64,000 nt of DNA, taken from assembly GCA_041392305.1 (NCBI GenBank), contig JAWKMJ010000007.1:84205-148204 (forward strand), given 5' to 3'. Of this stretch, positions 25,192-33,644 are shown piece after piece (position 1 is the stretch's first letter; each line of letters begins with the position of its first letter). Both the position numbers and the translations under genes were made by a program. The notes beneath the pieces were generated by a model. That model made no database searches and was not told the DNA's origin. It saw nothing but the letters and a program-made list of their open reading frames with translations. This stretch comes from JAGQYP01 sp041392305 (GTDB taxonomy: Bacteria; Bacteroidota; Bacteroidia; Flavobacteriales_D; Crocinitomicaceae).

Positions 25192-25418
25192 ATTAATGTA
25201 TTGTTATTTTGAATTAGTATGTAAACAAACCTTTCTGATTTTAGTTCTTGTTTTAAGACTTAAAACAGGATCTTTTCACAAAGGAGTGCCAAAATTAATT
25301 GAATTTTTGAATTCCCAAGGTGACCTGAGTTACCAATTCATTTTTACGCTTCGATAAGATTACAAGAAAGATTTTAGAGATTTCCGCTGAATAATTTCAT
25401 ATATCAGAATAAAGGCTG

Positions 25419-25426
25419 TATTTTTG
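25419..25426 (+). promoter_or_regulatory. Bacteroidota-type -7 box (TATTTTTG) upstream of helicase gene
   Basis: TATTTTTG matches TAnnTTTG, the -7 element of Bacteroidota housekeeping promoters, 24 bases before the helicase ATG. No clear TTTG is seen at the -33 position, so confidence is moderate. Confidence 0.4.
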
Positions 25427-25450
25427 TAGCCCAATTTTCAAAACGCAGGC

Positions 25451-26959
25451 ATGATCGACGAAACATTATTTGTTAAGAAAAAACTTTATCCATTTCAAGA
25501 AAAAGCAGTCTCACAAATAATAGAAAAACTTAAGGCAAATGACGAAAATTTTAATTTACTATTCCAGTTGCCAACTGGTGGAGGTAAGACGGTAATCTTC
25601 TCAGAAATAGCCAAAGAATATATCAAGCACTGGAACAAAAAGGTGCTCATTTTAACGCATCGAATCGAATTGTCTGTTCAAACTTCTGTCCAGCTCAAAG
25701 CGATTAAAGTCAACAATAAAGTCATTAATTCCGAAGTAAAATCTTTGGATGACCAGGAAGATTATCAGTGCTTCATAGCCATGGTGGAAACCTTAAACAA
25801 TCGCTTGCAAGAGAATGAAAATTTTGTGGAGGATGTTGGATTGGTGATCGTTGATGAAGCCCATTATAATTCATTTAGAAAGATCTTTCAATATTATGAA
25901 GGTTCTAATATTCTTGGTGTCACGGCTACACCCTTAAGTTCGAACAAAGCACTTCCGCTAAACGATAATTATGATGAGTTGATCGTGGGGGAGAGCATAA
26001 AATCCTTGATCGAAGGTGCTTATTTAGCAGATGCAGAAACTTTTACCTATGATGTGAATCTTCATGGTCTTAAAATTGGATCCAATGGAGATTTTACTGT
26101 GAGTTCTTCTGAATTGGTTTACGGAAACTACTTCATGCAAGAAAAGCTACTTTTTGCTTATGAAGAAGTGGCCTTAGGCAAGAAAACCTTGATTTTTAAT
26201 TCGGGAATTGAAACCTCTGAAAGAGTCTTTGAAACTTTTAAAAAGAAAGGCTATAAGATTCGTCATTTGGACTCTACATTTTCTGATAAAGACAGAAAAG
26301 ACATTATTAAATGGTTTAAGGAAACTCCTGATGCCATTTTAACTTCTGTAGGGATCTTGACAACAGGATTTGACGAGCCTTCTGTAGAAACCATTATTTT
26401 AAATAGAGCTACACGTTCACTTACTTTATACCATCAGATGATTGGTAGAGGATCCAGAAAATTGCCAAAAAAAGACTTATTCACTGTGATCGATTTAGGA
26501 AACAACGTGAGAAGATTTGGTCTTTGGCAAGATTATATCAATTGGACAGATGCCTTTAAATATCCGGATCGTTTCTTGGAATCCAGATTGTCTGAAGAAG
26601 ACGACATGGCTTTTGAGGTAGAATATGAAATTCCTCAAAAAGTGAAAGAGAAGATGGATACTCAATTGATCGAAAGTTTCTGCATGAAGAGGGTATACGA
26701 TGAGATTGTCAATAGTGGTGAAAAAGGAAAGGAAGCCGTAGATCGTTCCATTGAAAATCACGCAGAAGCAATCATTGCAAATTCGGAAGACTTATACGAC
26801 GGAATTGAATTGCAGGAAATGTTGCAAGAACAAATCGAATATAGATTGAAACAATACACCAAATTGATTTCAAAATCGACTGACAATTATTTCAAATGGT
26901 TGTTTGATACATACAACCGACAATTAGCACAAAAATTGAGAGCGAATTTAGATATGTGA
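25451..26959 (+). CDS. DEAD/DEAH-box superfamily 2 helicase
   Basis: The 502-residue ATP-dependent nucleic-acid helicase has two RecA-like domains. Walker A is LPTGGGKT (near residue 40), motif II is VDEAH, and motif III-like text is GVTATPL. Domain two contains TSVGILTTGFDEPSVET (motif V) and YHQMIGRGSRK (motif VI). This is the compact RAD25/SSL2-like bacterial type without accessory nuclease domains; the C-terminal 130 residues are helical. Substrate and role are unknown (DNA repair or RNA remodelling are both possible). A terminator follows at 27013-27046, so it is not part of the cbb3 operon. Confidence 0.92.
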   Translation: MIDETLFVKKKLYPFQEKAVSQIIEKLKANDENFNLLFQLPTGGGKTVIFSEIAKEYIKHWNKKVLILTHRIELSVQTSVQLKAIKVNNKVINSEVKSLDDQEDYQCFIAMVETLNNRLQENENFVEDVGLVIVDEAHYNSFRKIFQYYEGSNILGVTATPLSSNKALPLNDNYDELIVGESIKSLIEGAYLADAETFTYDVNLHGLKIGSNGDFTVSSSELVYGNYFMQEKLLFAYEEVALGKKTLIFNSGIETSERVFETFKKKGYKIRHLDSTFSDKDRKDIIKWFKETPDAILTSVGILTTGFDEPSVETIILNRATRSLTLYHQMIGRGSRKLPKKDLFTVIDLGNNVRRFGLWQDYINWTDAFKYPDRFLESRLSEEDDMAFEVEYEIPQKVKEKMDTQLIESFCMKRVYDEIVNSGEKGKEAVDRSIENHAEAIIANSEDLYDGIELQEMLQEQIEYRLKQYTKLISKSTDNYFKWLFDTYNRQLAQKLRANLDM

Positions 26960-27012
26960 AAAACTTTTGTCATAAAAATGTCATAATTTTTCAACAATTC
27001 GTTTTGAAGCTT

Positions 27013-27046
27013 AAAAGCCTGATTCATAGATGAGTCGGGCTTTTTT
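27013..27046 (+). terminator. terminator after helicase gene
   Basis: AAAAGCCTGA...TCGGGCTTTTTT is a 10-bp stem with one mismatch and a T-run. It separates the helicase from the cbb3 oxidase operon. Confidence 0.85.
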
Positions 27047-27069
27047 AATGTTATGCGTATATGAATTCT

Positions 27070-27143
27070 TTGACAAAAATCAGAGTAGGTGATGATATGT
27101 GTCATAAATCACCTTTGAAATGCTTTCTTAATTTGTAGCTTTG
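27070..27143 (+). promoter_or_regulatory. cbb3 operon promoter with FNR-like box and dyad
   Basis: Three elements lie in order. TTGAC-AAAA-ATCAG (27070-27083) matches the FNR/CRP-family consensus TTGAT-N4-ATCAA at 8 of 10 positions. A large dyad GGTGAT...ATCACC spans 27088-27113. A Bacteroidota promoter follows: TTTG at 27114-27117, an 18-base spacer, and TAGCTTTG (TAnnTTTG) at 27136-27143. The ccoS ATG is at 27165. Oxygen-responsive control would fit a high-affinity oxidase; this is inference from the motif. Confidence 0.6.
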
Positions 27144-27164
27144 AACACGTAAAATAAAAATACA

Positions 27165-27362
27165 ATGAGCGTAGTCTTCATTTTAGTCGGAATTTCTATT
27201 TGCCTGGCTCTCTTTTTTTTGGGAGCATTTATTTGGTCCGTGAAGTCAGGTCAATATGAGGATGACTATACGCCTTCTGTGCGTATTTTATTTGATGATG
27301 AGCTCATTAAAAAATCAGATCAAAAAGAAGTTAAAATCAAAAGTTCTATTAACAAAAACTAG
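27165..27362 (+). CDS. ccoS: cbb3 oxidase assembly protein CcoS
   Basis: This 65-residue single-pass membrane protein has one N-terminal helix (about 3-25), followed by FIWSVKSGQYEDDYTPSVRILFDDE. The GQYDD-like sequence and trailing acidic segment are diagnostic of CcoS/FixS, which helps insert cofactors into cbb3 cytochrome oxidase. It is the first gene of the operon, 3 bases from ccoNO. The copper ATPase gene ccoI, usually directly upstream of ccoS in Bacteroidota, is not here. Confidence 0.9.
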   Translation: MSVVFILVGISICLALFFLGAFIWSVKSGQYEDDYTPSVRILFDDELIKKSDQKEVKIKSSINKN

Positions 27363-27365
27363 TGT

Positions 27366-29306
27366 ATGGAGTTAGAAAAGTACAGCTATGACAACGGTAT
27401 CGTAAGGAAGTTCCTTATTGCCTCCGTTATTTTTGGAATCGTTGGGATGCTTGTAGGTTTGCTTGCAGCTTTCCAGTTGGTATATCCAGAATTGAATTTG
27501 GCCCCTTGGCTATCATTTGGTCGAATCAGACCACTTCACACGAATGCAGTGATCTTTGCTTTCGTTGGAAATGCGATCTTTACAGGGGTGTATTATTCAC
27601 TTCAAAGATTGTTGAAGACCAGAATGTACTCAGACACCTTGAGTAATATTAATTTCTGGGGATGGCAGTTGATTATTCTATCAGCCGCGATTACGCTTCC
27701 TTTGGGGTATACTACTGGTAAGGAATATGCTGAATTAGAATGGCCAATTGATATTGCTATCGCACTTATTTGGGTCGTTTTTGGATGGAATATGATTGCT
27801 ACAATCATGAAGAGACGTGTAAAACACATGTATGTAGCGATTTGGTTTTACATCGCAACATTCGTTACCGTTGCTGTACTTCACATTGTAAACTCGTTCG
27901 AAATGCCGGTTACCATGCTGAAATCCTATTCAGTTTATGCTGGTGTACAAGATGCTTTGGTTCAGTGGTGGTACGGACATAATGCGGTGGCATTTTTCTT
28001 AACAACTCCATTCTTGGGAATCATGTACTATTTTATTCCTAAGGCGTCTAACAGACCAGTTTATTCTTACAGACTTTCGATTATTCACTTCTGGGCCTTG
28101 ATTTTCATCTACATCTGGGCAGGACCTCACCACTTATTGTATACTGCACTTCCTGATTGGGCGCAGTCTTTAGGTGTTGTGTTCTCCATCATGTTGATCA
28201 TGCCTTCTTGGGGAGGGATGTTGAACGGACTTTTAACTTTGAGAGGAGCCTGGGATAAAGTAAGAGAGGATCCAGTATTGAAATTCATGGTGGTTGCTGT
28301 TACAGCATATGGTATGGCAACTTTTGAAGGACCCATGCTTTCCTTAAAGAATGTAAACTGGATTTCTCACTACACTGACTGGACTATTGCTCACGTGCAC
28401 GTAGGAGGTCTTGGATGGAATGGGATGTTGGCTTTTGGTATGTTCTACTATTTAGTTCCTAAGTTGTGGAATACCAAATTACATTCAGTTGGATTGGCAA
28501 ATACACACTTTTGGATTGCTACTCTAGGGATTTTATTTTATGCTATTCCTATTTATTGGGGAGGTTTCTATCAAGGTTTAATGTGGAAAGAATTTGATTC
28601 TGATGGATTGATTGCACACACATTCGTTGAAACTTTAGTTTATTTGAAACCTTTCTGGCTGATGAGAGCACTAGGTGGTACAATGTATTTCATAGGTGTG
28701 TTCTTAATGGTTTATAACTTATGGAAAACAGCTAAATCTGGAAGTTTTGTAGCCAACGAAGAAGCTGAAGCGGTAAATGTTAGAAATGCGAAATCTGAGC
28801 ACAAAGGTGAACATTGGCATAGATGGATTGAGGTTCGTCCAATTAAATTTACTGTATTGGCTTTAATCGCGATTTTGATCGGAGGAGCTATTGAGATGAT
28901 TCCAACTTTCTTAATCAAAACGAATGTTCCTACAATTGCTAGTGTTCAGCCTTATACGCCTCTTGAACTTCAAGGTAGAGATATCTATGTAAGAGAAGGA
29001 TGTTACAATTGCCACTCACAGATGGTTCGTCCATTCCGTGATGAGGTGGAAAGATATGGGGATTACTCCAAAGCTGGTGAATACATTTATGACCACCCAT
29101 TCCAATGGGGTTCTAAAAGAACGGGGCCGGACTTACATCGTTCTGGAAAAGGGAATATGAAAATGAATAAGTCTGAAAAATGGCATTGGGACCATATGTA
29201 TGCTCCTCAGGATATTGCTGAAGGATCTGTAATGCCTGCATATACTTGGTTGTATGATGATGATTATAATAAATCAGATATGCCGGCAAAAATTAATCTG
29301 CTATGA
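27366..29306 (+). CDS. ccoN: cbb3-type cytochrome c oxidase, fused CcoN-CcoO (frameshifted near the end)
   Basis: The 646-residue frame is the CcoN catalytic subunit (12 or more helices) fused to CcoO, an arrangement typical of Bacteroidota. CcoN heme/CuB ligands are visible: RPLHTNAVIFAF (low-spin heme His), WWYGHNAVAFFL (CuB His), AGPHHLLY (two CuB His) and HVHVGGLGWNG (heme His). The CcoO part (about 520 on) has the c-type heme motif CYNCH in REGCYNCHSQMVRPF, followed by MPAYTW with the axial Met. It reduces O2 to water at high affinity while pumping protons. The frame ends prematurely at KINLL; one missing A in ATTAAATCTGCT would join it to 29303-29521. Confidence 0.93.
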   Translation: MELEKYSYDNGIVRKFLIASVIFGIVGMLVGLLAAFQLVYPELNLAPWLSFGRIRPLHTNAVIFAFVGNAIFTGVYYSLQRLLKTRMYSDTLSNINFWGWQLIILSAAITLPLGYTTGKEYAELEWPIDIAIALIWVVFGWNMIATIMKRRVKHMYVAIWFYIATFVTVAVLHIVNSFEMPVTMLKSYSVYAGVQDALVQWWYGHNAVAFFLTTPFLGIMYYFIPKASNRPVYSYRLSIIHFWALIFIYIWAGPHHLLYTALPDWAQSLGVVFSIMLIMPSWGGMLNGLLTLRGAWDKVREDPVLKFMVVAVTAYGMATFEGPMLSLKNVNWISHYTDWTIAHVHVGGLGWNGMLAFGMFYYLVPKLWNTKLHSVGLANTHFWIATLGILFYAIPIYWGGFYQGLMWKEFDSDGLIAHTFVETLVYLKPFWLMRALGGTMYFIGVFLMVYNLWKTAKSGSFVANEEAEAVNVRNAKSEHKGEHWHRWIEVRPIKFTVLALIAILIGGAIEMIPTFLIKTNVPTIASVQPYTPLELQGRDIYVREGCYNCHSQMVRPFRDEVERYGDYSKAGEYIYDHPFQWGSKRTGPDLHRSGKGNMKMNKSEKWHWDHMYAPQDIAEGSVMPAYTWLYDDDYNKSDMPAKINLL

Positions 29307-29521
29307 GAACAATCGGGGTTCCTTATCCTGAAGGATTCGAAGAAATCGCAGTAGATAGTATGGAAGCTCAGCTGATGACTGTCGTTAGAGCATTAGAAGA
29401 ACAAGGTGTTGAAAATGCTGAAGGTAGCAAGGATAAAGAGATCATTGCATTGATCGCTTATCTGGAAAGACTGGGTGCAGACATTCATAAAACACCAAAA
29501 GATCAACAACCAGAAAAATAG
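29303..29521 (+). CDS. ccoO: CcoO C-terminal fragment of the fused oxidase gene
   Basis: The 72-residue frame (MRTIGVPYPEGFEEIAVDSM ... EKEIIALIAYLERLGADI-like text) is the normal C-terminus of CcoO. The closing 'KEIIALIAYLQRLG' helix is invariant in the family. It overlaps the end of the preceding frame by 4 bases, which is what a single-base deletion would produce. Restoring one base makes a continuous protein of about 719 codons from 27366 to 29521. It is not an independent gene. Confidence 0.85.
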   Translation: MRTIGVPYPEGFEEIAVDSMEAQLMTVVRALEEQGVENAEGSKDKEIIALIAYLERLGADIHKTPKDQQPEK

Positions 29522-29526
29522 ACATT

Positions 29527-29700
29527 ATGTTAAGATTCATTAAACATCATATGACTAGCATCGACGGGATAGAGATCTATCCAATTATCTCCCTGTTGAT
29601 CTTCGTGGCTTTCTTCATCGGTTTGACTTGGTATGTTGTCAAAATGAAGAAGAGTGACATTAAAGAAATGAGTAATATTCCTTTGGAAGAAGATAAATAA
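29527..29700 (+). CDS. ccoQ: CcoQ-like small cbb3 subunit
   Basis: A short frame of 57 residues begins at ATG 29527: MLRFIKHHMTSIDGIEIYP, then one membrane helix (IISLLIFVAFFIGLTWYVV), then a charged tail MKKSDIKEMSNIPLEEDK. The position between ccoNO and ccoP, and the pattern of a single helix plus basic/acidic tail ending in 'iPl.ed', are those of CcoQ/FixQ. CcoQ stabilises the oxidase complex. Spacing is 5 bases from the previous stop and 7 to the next start. Confidence 0.85.
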   Translation: MLRFIKHHMTSIDGIEIYPIISLLIFVAFFIGLTWYVVKMKKSDIKEMSNIPLEEDK

Positions 29701-29707
29701 AACGATT

Positions 29708-30055
29708 ATGAAAAAATTAACATATATCTTATTAGGTCTCTTTGTTAGCATGAATTCCTTTGCTCAGGAAGCAGCTGAAGCAGCAGCCAAAACGGGTGCG
29801 AAAGAGACAATTGAAGTTACTATTGCAGAAAGAATGGGACTATCAGAAACCGCTCTTTTTACGCTGATGATGTGTATTACCATAGTACTGCTAATCATAT
29901 TGGCTGTCATGATCTCCACACTTAAAAACGTATTGAATTTTAAGATCAATGGTGGATCGGATAAGCTAAAAATGATTTTGGTTCTTTGTAGGCATTGGCT
30001 TTTGCAGGTTCTCTTTTTGGTCAAGATGCAGCAGCTGGAGCAGAAACGGTTGTAG
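29708..30055 (+). CDS. ccoP: CcoP N-terminal fragment (frameshifted)
   Basis: The frame gives a signal-like helix (MKKLTYILLGLFVSMNSFAQ) and a membrane helix (LFTLMMCITIVLLIILAVMI). After KLKMILVL it runs out of frame into CRHWLLQVLF. In the other frames the correct continuation is VGIGF, then AGSLFGQDAAAGAETVVEKT, then SDTAFWMVLLFDGILVG, which is the start of the following frame. About three single-base indels, all next to T homopolymers (CTTTG, CTTTTG, CCTTTTTC), break the gene between 29985 and 30090. Confidence 0.8.
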   Translation: MKKLTYILLGLFVSMNSFAQEAAEAAAKTGAKETIEVTIAERMGLSETALFTLMMCITIVLLIILAVMISTLKNVLNFKINGGSDKLKMILVLCRHWLLQVLFLVKMQQLEQKRL

Positions 30056-30097
30056 AAAAAACCACCATTCATTCCTTTTTCTGACACTGCTTTTTGG

Positions 30098-30898
30098 ATG
30101 GTGCTATTGTTTGATGGGATTTTGGTTGGATTGATTTATTATTTAGCTCAAGTAACCAACAGTTTCACAAAAGAATACAAATCGCCTGTTTCTGGAAAGA
30201 AAAAGAAGTGGAACTGGAACAAAGCGATTAATGATGCGGTGGCTATCGAGGAAGAGTACAAGATCGAAATGGATCACGAGTATGACGGAATTAGGGAGTT
30301 GGACAACAACTTGCCGCCTTGGTGGAAATATTCCTTTTATATTTCAATTGTTTGGGCCGTTTTCTATATAGGATATTACCACGTCTTAGGAATGGGAGAT
30401 CTTCAGATAGATGAATACAAAAAAGAAGTAGCTGATGCCAAAGAAAAATACAAAGTAAGTTTGGACGAAAACACCGTAACCCTTTTGGTTGATGAAGGTT
30501 CTTTAGCTGGCGGACAAGCGATTTTCGATGCTAAATGTGCTATCTGTCATAGAACTGACCTTGGAGGAGATATTGGACCAAACTTGACAGATAAGTACTG
30601 GTTGTATGGTGGAGATGTTAAAGATGTCTTCAGAACCATCAAATACGGGGCAACAAATGGTATGCAAGCTTGGGCATCTGAATTATCGCCTGAAAAAATG
30701 CAAAAAGTGGCTTCCTATATCTTAAGTAAGCAAGGATCTAATCCAGCAAGTCCAAAAGAACCTCAAGGAGATTTATATGTGCCAGAAGGTGGTGATGCAC
30801 CAGCTGAAAATGCAGATGCTCCAGCGGTTCAAGAAAATGTGGAAGTGGATACGCTTACTGTGATAAATGATACATTAAACGTAGAAGATAACCAATAA
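30098..30898 (+). CDS. ccoP: CcoP C-terminal part, membrane cytochrome c of cbb3 oxidase
   Basis: This 266-residue frame carries a membrane helix (about 1-20), the FixP_N-type segment YDGIRELDNNLPPWWKYSFY with its helix SIVWAVFYIGYYHVL, and a monoheme cytochrome c domain with CAICH (near residue 148) and the axial Met in GATNGMQAW. One heme (not two) is common for Bacteroidota CcoP. An acidic, Ala/Pro-rich tail of about 50 residues follows. It passes electrons to CcoO/CcoN. The real gene starts at 29708; the M at 30098 is internal (AFWMVLLFDG). Confidence 0.92.
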   Translation: MVLLFDGILVGLIYYLAQVTNSFTKEYKSPVSGKKKKWNWNKAINDAVAIEEEYKIEMDHEYDGIRELDNNLPPWWKYSFYISIVWAVFYIGYYHVLGMGDLQIDEYKKEVADAKEKYKVSLDENTVTLLVDEGSLAGGQAIFDAKCAICHRTDLGGDIGPNLTDKYWLYGGDVKDVFRTIKYGATNGMQAWASELSPEKMQKVASYILSKQGSNPASPKEPQGDLYVPEGGDAPAENADAPAVQENVEVDTLTVINDTLNVEDNQ

Positions 30899-30925
30899 AT
30901 TAGCTTATACATTTAAGTTAGAAAT

Positions 30926-32338
30926 ATGTCTGAAGAACAGCAACAAGAAGAGGCGTTTAGAGACAGGATCGCCACAGTAAACGAGAAAGGAAAAAGAATA
31001 TGGGTCTTCCCGAAAAAACCAAAGGGGAGATTCTACGATAGAAGAAAAATTCTATCCTACTTTCTTTTGGCGCTGATATTTATTGGCCCCTTCATTAAAA
31101 TTGGTGAAGAACCGCTTTTGATGCTCAATATCATCAAAAGAAAGTTTGTCATCTTCGGACAAGTATTCTGGCCAGCAGAAGCTTATTTATTCGCATTAGG
31201 AACGATCATCATGGTAGTGGTGGTCATCCTTTTTACCCTCATATTTGGTCGATTGTTTTGTGGGTGGGTCTGCCCCCAAACTATCTTCATGGAAATGCTA
31301 TTCAGAAGAATTGAATACGCCATTGATGGAGATTGGACGGAACAAAAAAGATTGGCTAAAATGCCTTTCAAGGGAGTCAAACTGAGGAAGCGACTCCTCA
31401 AATGGTTCATTTTTTACGCCATATCCTTTGTAATAGCCAATTTCTTCCTCATGTATATCATAGGTTATGAGGAAGTTTTTCAAATCATTACAGATAATCC
31501 ACAGGATCACGTTGTAGGCTTGATTGCGATCGTGGCTTTCTCGACGGTGTTTTTCTTTGTTTTTCTATCTTTTAGAGAACAAGTTTGTACGGTTGTTTGC
31601 CCTTATGGAAGATTGCAAGGGGTACTTCTAGACAAGAATTCCATGGTAGTGGCTTACGATTATGTAAGAGGAGAAAAAGAGAAAGGAAGAGCGAAATTCA
31701 ATAAAAAAGAAGATCGTGCAACTACCGGTAAAGGAGATTGTATTGATTGCGGACAATGTGTACACGTTTGTCCAACCGGAATCGACATCCGAAATGGAAC
31801 GCAATTGGAATGTGTCAATTGTACGGCCTGTATTGATGCTTGTGACCACATGATGGATGGTGTAGGCATGGACAGAGGATTGATTCGATTTGCTTCTGAA
31901 ACTCAGATCAAGGAAGGGAAAAAGTTCAAATGGAGTTTGAAGGTGAAAGCCTACTCAGCTGTGATGACGATTTTGGTGATTGTTTTTGGAATTTTGATCT
32001 TTACCAGAGATGATTTGCAAACCAAGTTTCAGCGGGTGAGAGGAACTACTTTTACCAAAGCGGAAAATGGTATGATCACGAATATGTTCAAAGTCAATTT
32101 CTTCAATAAAACCAATAAGGACATGAAAATCCAGTTGGAAATTGATGGAGTAGATGCCGAATTGTATATTATTGGGGATTCAATCATTGTTCCGAAAGGG
32201 GATCATTACTATGGTCAGATCATGATAAAAGCAGATAAAAGTGTGCTACAAAGGCATAAAACACCAATGAATATCAAGGTTTTTGCCAACGGAACACTTG
32301 AGGAAACATATGAAATTAGTTTTTTAGGTCCGAAATAG
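30926..32338 (+). CDS. ccoG: cbb3 oxidase accessory protein CcoG (FixG-type ferredoxin)
   Basis: The 470-residue membrane protein has about five helices. A membrane-embedded iron-sulfur region has the paired motif RLFCGWVCPQTIFME and EQVCTVVCPYGRLQG. Two ferredoxin-type 4Fe-4S clusters follow: CIDCGQCVHVCPTGID and CVNCTACIDACDHMM. The C-terminus is an FixG immunoglobulin-like domain (about 380-470). CcoG reduces Cu(II) for cbb3 assembly. It lies 27 bases after ccoP and its stop is adjacent to the ccoH start. Confidence 0.95.
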   Translation: MSEEQQQEEAFRDRIATVNEKGKRIWVFPKKPKGRFYDRRKILSYFLLALIFIGPFIKIGEEPLLMLNIIKRKFVIFGQVFWPAEAYLFALGTIIMVVVVILFTLIFGRLFCGWVCPQTIFMEMLFRRIEYAIDGDWTEQKRLAKMPFKGVKLRKRLLKWFIFYAISFVIANFFLMYIIGYEEVFQIITDNPQDHVVGLIAIVAFSTVFFFVFLSFREQVCTVVCPYGRLQGVLLDKNSMVVAYDYVRGEKEKGRAKFNKKEDRATTGKGDCIDCGQCVHVCPTGIDIRNGTQLECVNCTACIDACDHMMDGVGMDRGLIRFASETQIKEGKKFKWSLKVKAYSAVMTILVIVFGILIFTRDDLQTKFQRVRGTTFTKAENGMITNMFKVNFFNKTNKDMKIQLEIDGVDAELYIIGDSIIVPKGDHYYGQIMIKADKSVLQRHKTPMNIKVFANGTLEETYEISFLGPK

Positions 32339-32761
32339 ATGAAATTAAACTGGGGTTGGGGTATAGCAATTGGATTGACAGGATTTGTGAGTTTTATCTT
32401 GTTCTTTCTCTTTCAAGCATTGAGCTTTGATGGTGATTTAGTGTCTGAGGAATACTACGAAGAAGAATTAAAGCACCAGGACAATATCGACGCGCAAACC
32501 AATTTTAAAAGCTTAAATGAAGAGGTTAAAGTGTTGGTTCTCGATGAGTTCATACAAGTGGATTTACCTAAAACAGGGAGCTATGAAGGAGAGTTGTTTG
32601 TATACAGACCTTCAAGTGCAAAATTGGATCGAAAATATCCTATTCAAGGAGAAAAGGTTCACATACCTAAAAGCGAACTCGAAAAAGGAAATTACAAACT
32701 AAAAATCTCTTGGAAATCAGGCGATAAATCGTATTATACGGAAAAAACGCTTTCGTATTGA
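32339..32761 (+). CDS. ccoH: FixH/CcoH family cbb3 assembly protein
   Basis: The 140-residue protein has one N-terminal membrane helix (MKLNWGWGIAIGLTGFVSFI to about residue 28). It is followed by the FixH signature D-G-D-L-V-S-E-E-Y-Y-E-E-E-L-K-H-Q and a periplasmic beta-sandwich-like domain ending KISWKSGDKSYYTEKTL. FixH/CcoH interacts with the oxidase during late assembly. It starts directly after the ccoG stop and overlaps the next gene by one base (TGATG). Confidence 0.9.
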   Translation: MKLNWGWGIAIGLTGFVSFILFFLFQALSFDGDLVSEEYYEEELKHQDNIDAQTNFKSLNEEVKVLVLDEFIQVDLPKTGSYEGELFVYRPSSAKLDRKYPIQGEKVHIPKSELEKGNYKLKISWKSGDKSYYTEKTLSY

Positions 32762-33468
32762 TGATCTATGTTTCAGCATTACTTTTAGGTTTAGCAAGTA
32801 GTTTTCACTGTGTTTTGATGTGCGGACCCATTGCCATGGCCTTGCCTCTAGGGAAGTCTTCAAAATCACGGAAAGCTTTTGGGATTGCACTTTATTCGGC
32901 AGGAAGAATTGTTACTTACATACTTCTTGGAGTCATTGCAGGAATTTTAGGTATCGGAGCCACGCTTTATGGGATTCAAGACGCGGTGAGTTTGATCATG
33001 GGCATAGTGATCATGCTTTTCGCAATTTTCCCATTCATTTTACGCTATTTCGAAAAGAATTCGTCCCGATTGATTTGGAAGAGCAAATACTTCAGCAAAA
33101 CTTTAGGGAGTTTGTTTAAGTCCAACAGTCTAGAAGCGTTGTTTTATTTGGGCTTTTTAAATGGTTTAATTCCTTGCGGATTGGTCTACGTAGCCATTGC
33201 TTCATCTTTGGTTTTAGGAGAATTCTATGAATTTGCCCTCTACATGTTCTTGTTTGGACTGGGCACGGTTCCGCTTATGGTTTTGGCCATATTATTCGGT
33301 GTAGAAATGAAGAAAAGAATTGTTGGAAAATATAGATTGGTCATTCCCGTCTTTGTTTTCTTGTTGGGAATGTTTCTATTCATCAGACCCGCATTGATCC
33401 ATCAAGATTCAGAACTGAGAAAAGGAAATTTTGTAGGCTATGTGAAGGGATGTATATTGCCGCATTGA
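32761..33468 (+). CDS. sulfite exporter TauE/SafE family protein (CcoH2-like transporter)
   Basis: The ATG at 32761 shares its A with the ccoH stop TGA. The 235-residue membrane protein has about six helices and the pattern FHCVLMCGPIAMALPLGK at the N-terminus (HC...MCGP, a possible copper ligand set). A second half contains FLNGLIPCGLVYVAI. This is the short TauE/SafE (DsbD-like) subgroup encoded at the end of cbb3 operons in Bacteroidota, thought to act in copper supply to the oxidase. The last gene of the operon; the GAGCAA repeat begins 6 bases after its stop. Confidence 0.88.
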   Translation: MIYVSALLLGLASSFHCVLMCGPIAMALPLGKSSKSRKAFGIALYSAGRIVTYILLGVIAGILGIGATLYGIQDAVSLIMGIVIMLFAIFPFILRYFEKNSSRLIWKSKYFSKTLGSLFKSNSLEALFYLGFLNGLIPCGLVYVAIASSLVLGEFYEFALYMFLFGLGTVPLMVLAILFGVEMKKRIVGKYRLVIPVFVFLLGMFLFIRPALIHQDSELRKGNFVGYVKGCILPH

Positions 33469-33473
33469 GTTTT

Positions 33474-33595
33474 GAGCAAGAGTAGGGAGCAAGAGTGGGT
33501 AGCAAGAGCAAGAGCAAGAGCAAGAGCAAGAGCAAGAGAAGTGAGCAAGAAAAGTGAGCAAGAAAAGTGAGCAAGAAAAGTGAGCAAGAGGGGAG
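33474..33595 (+). repeat. GAGCAAGAG hexanucleotide array
   Basis: The array comprises GAGCAAGAGTAGG, GAGCAAGAGTGGG, a block of six AGCAAG units, then four GTGAGCAAGAAAA units. It begins directly behind the cbb3 operon (6 bases after the stop) and ends about 50 bases before the decarboxylase start. The TTTTGAGCAAGAG entry sequence is the same as in the insert at 61132 inside a phosphatase gene. A run of AAAAATC units continues to 33640. Confidence 0.9.
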
Positions 33596-33644
33596 AGATT
33601 TATGTCCAAAAATCAAAAAATCAAAAAATCAAAAAGTCCAAACC

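Noticed and set aside
33474..33595. CRISPR-like array
   Set aside because: Units are 6-12 bp without unique spacers of constant length, and there are no cas genes.
33567..33644. 26-residue N-terminal extension of the PLP decarboxylase
   Set aside because: The codons come from the GAGCAA and AAAAATC repeats, and the conserved protein begins at ATG 33645.
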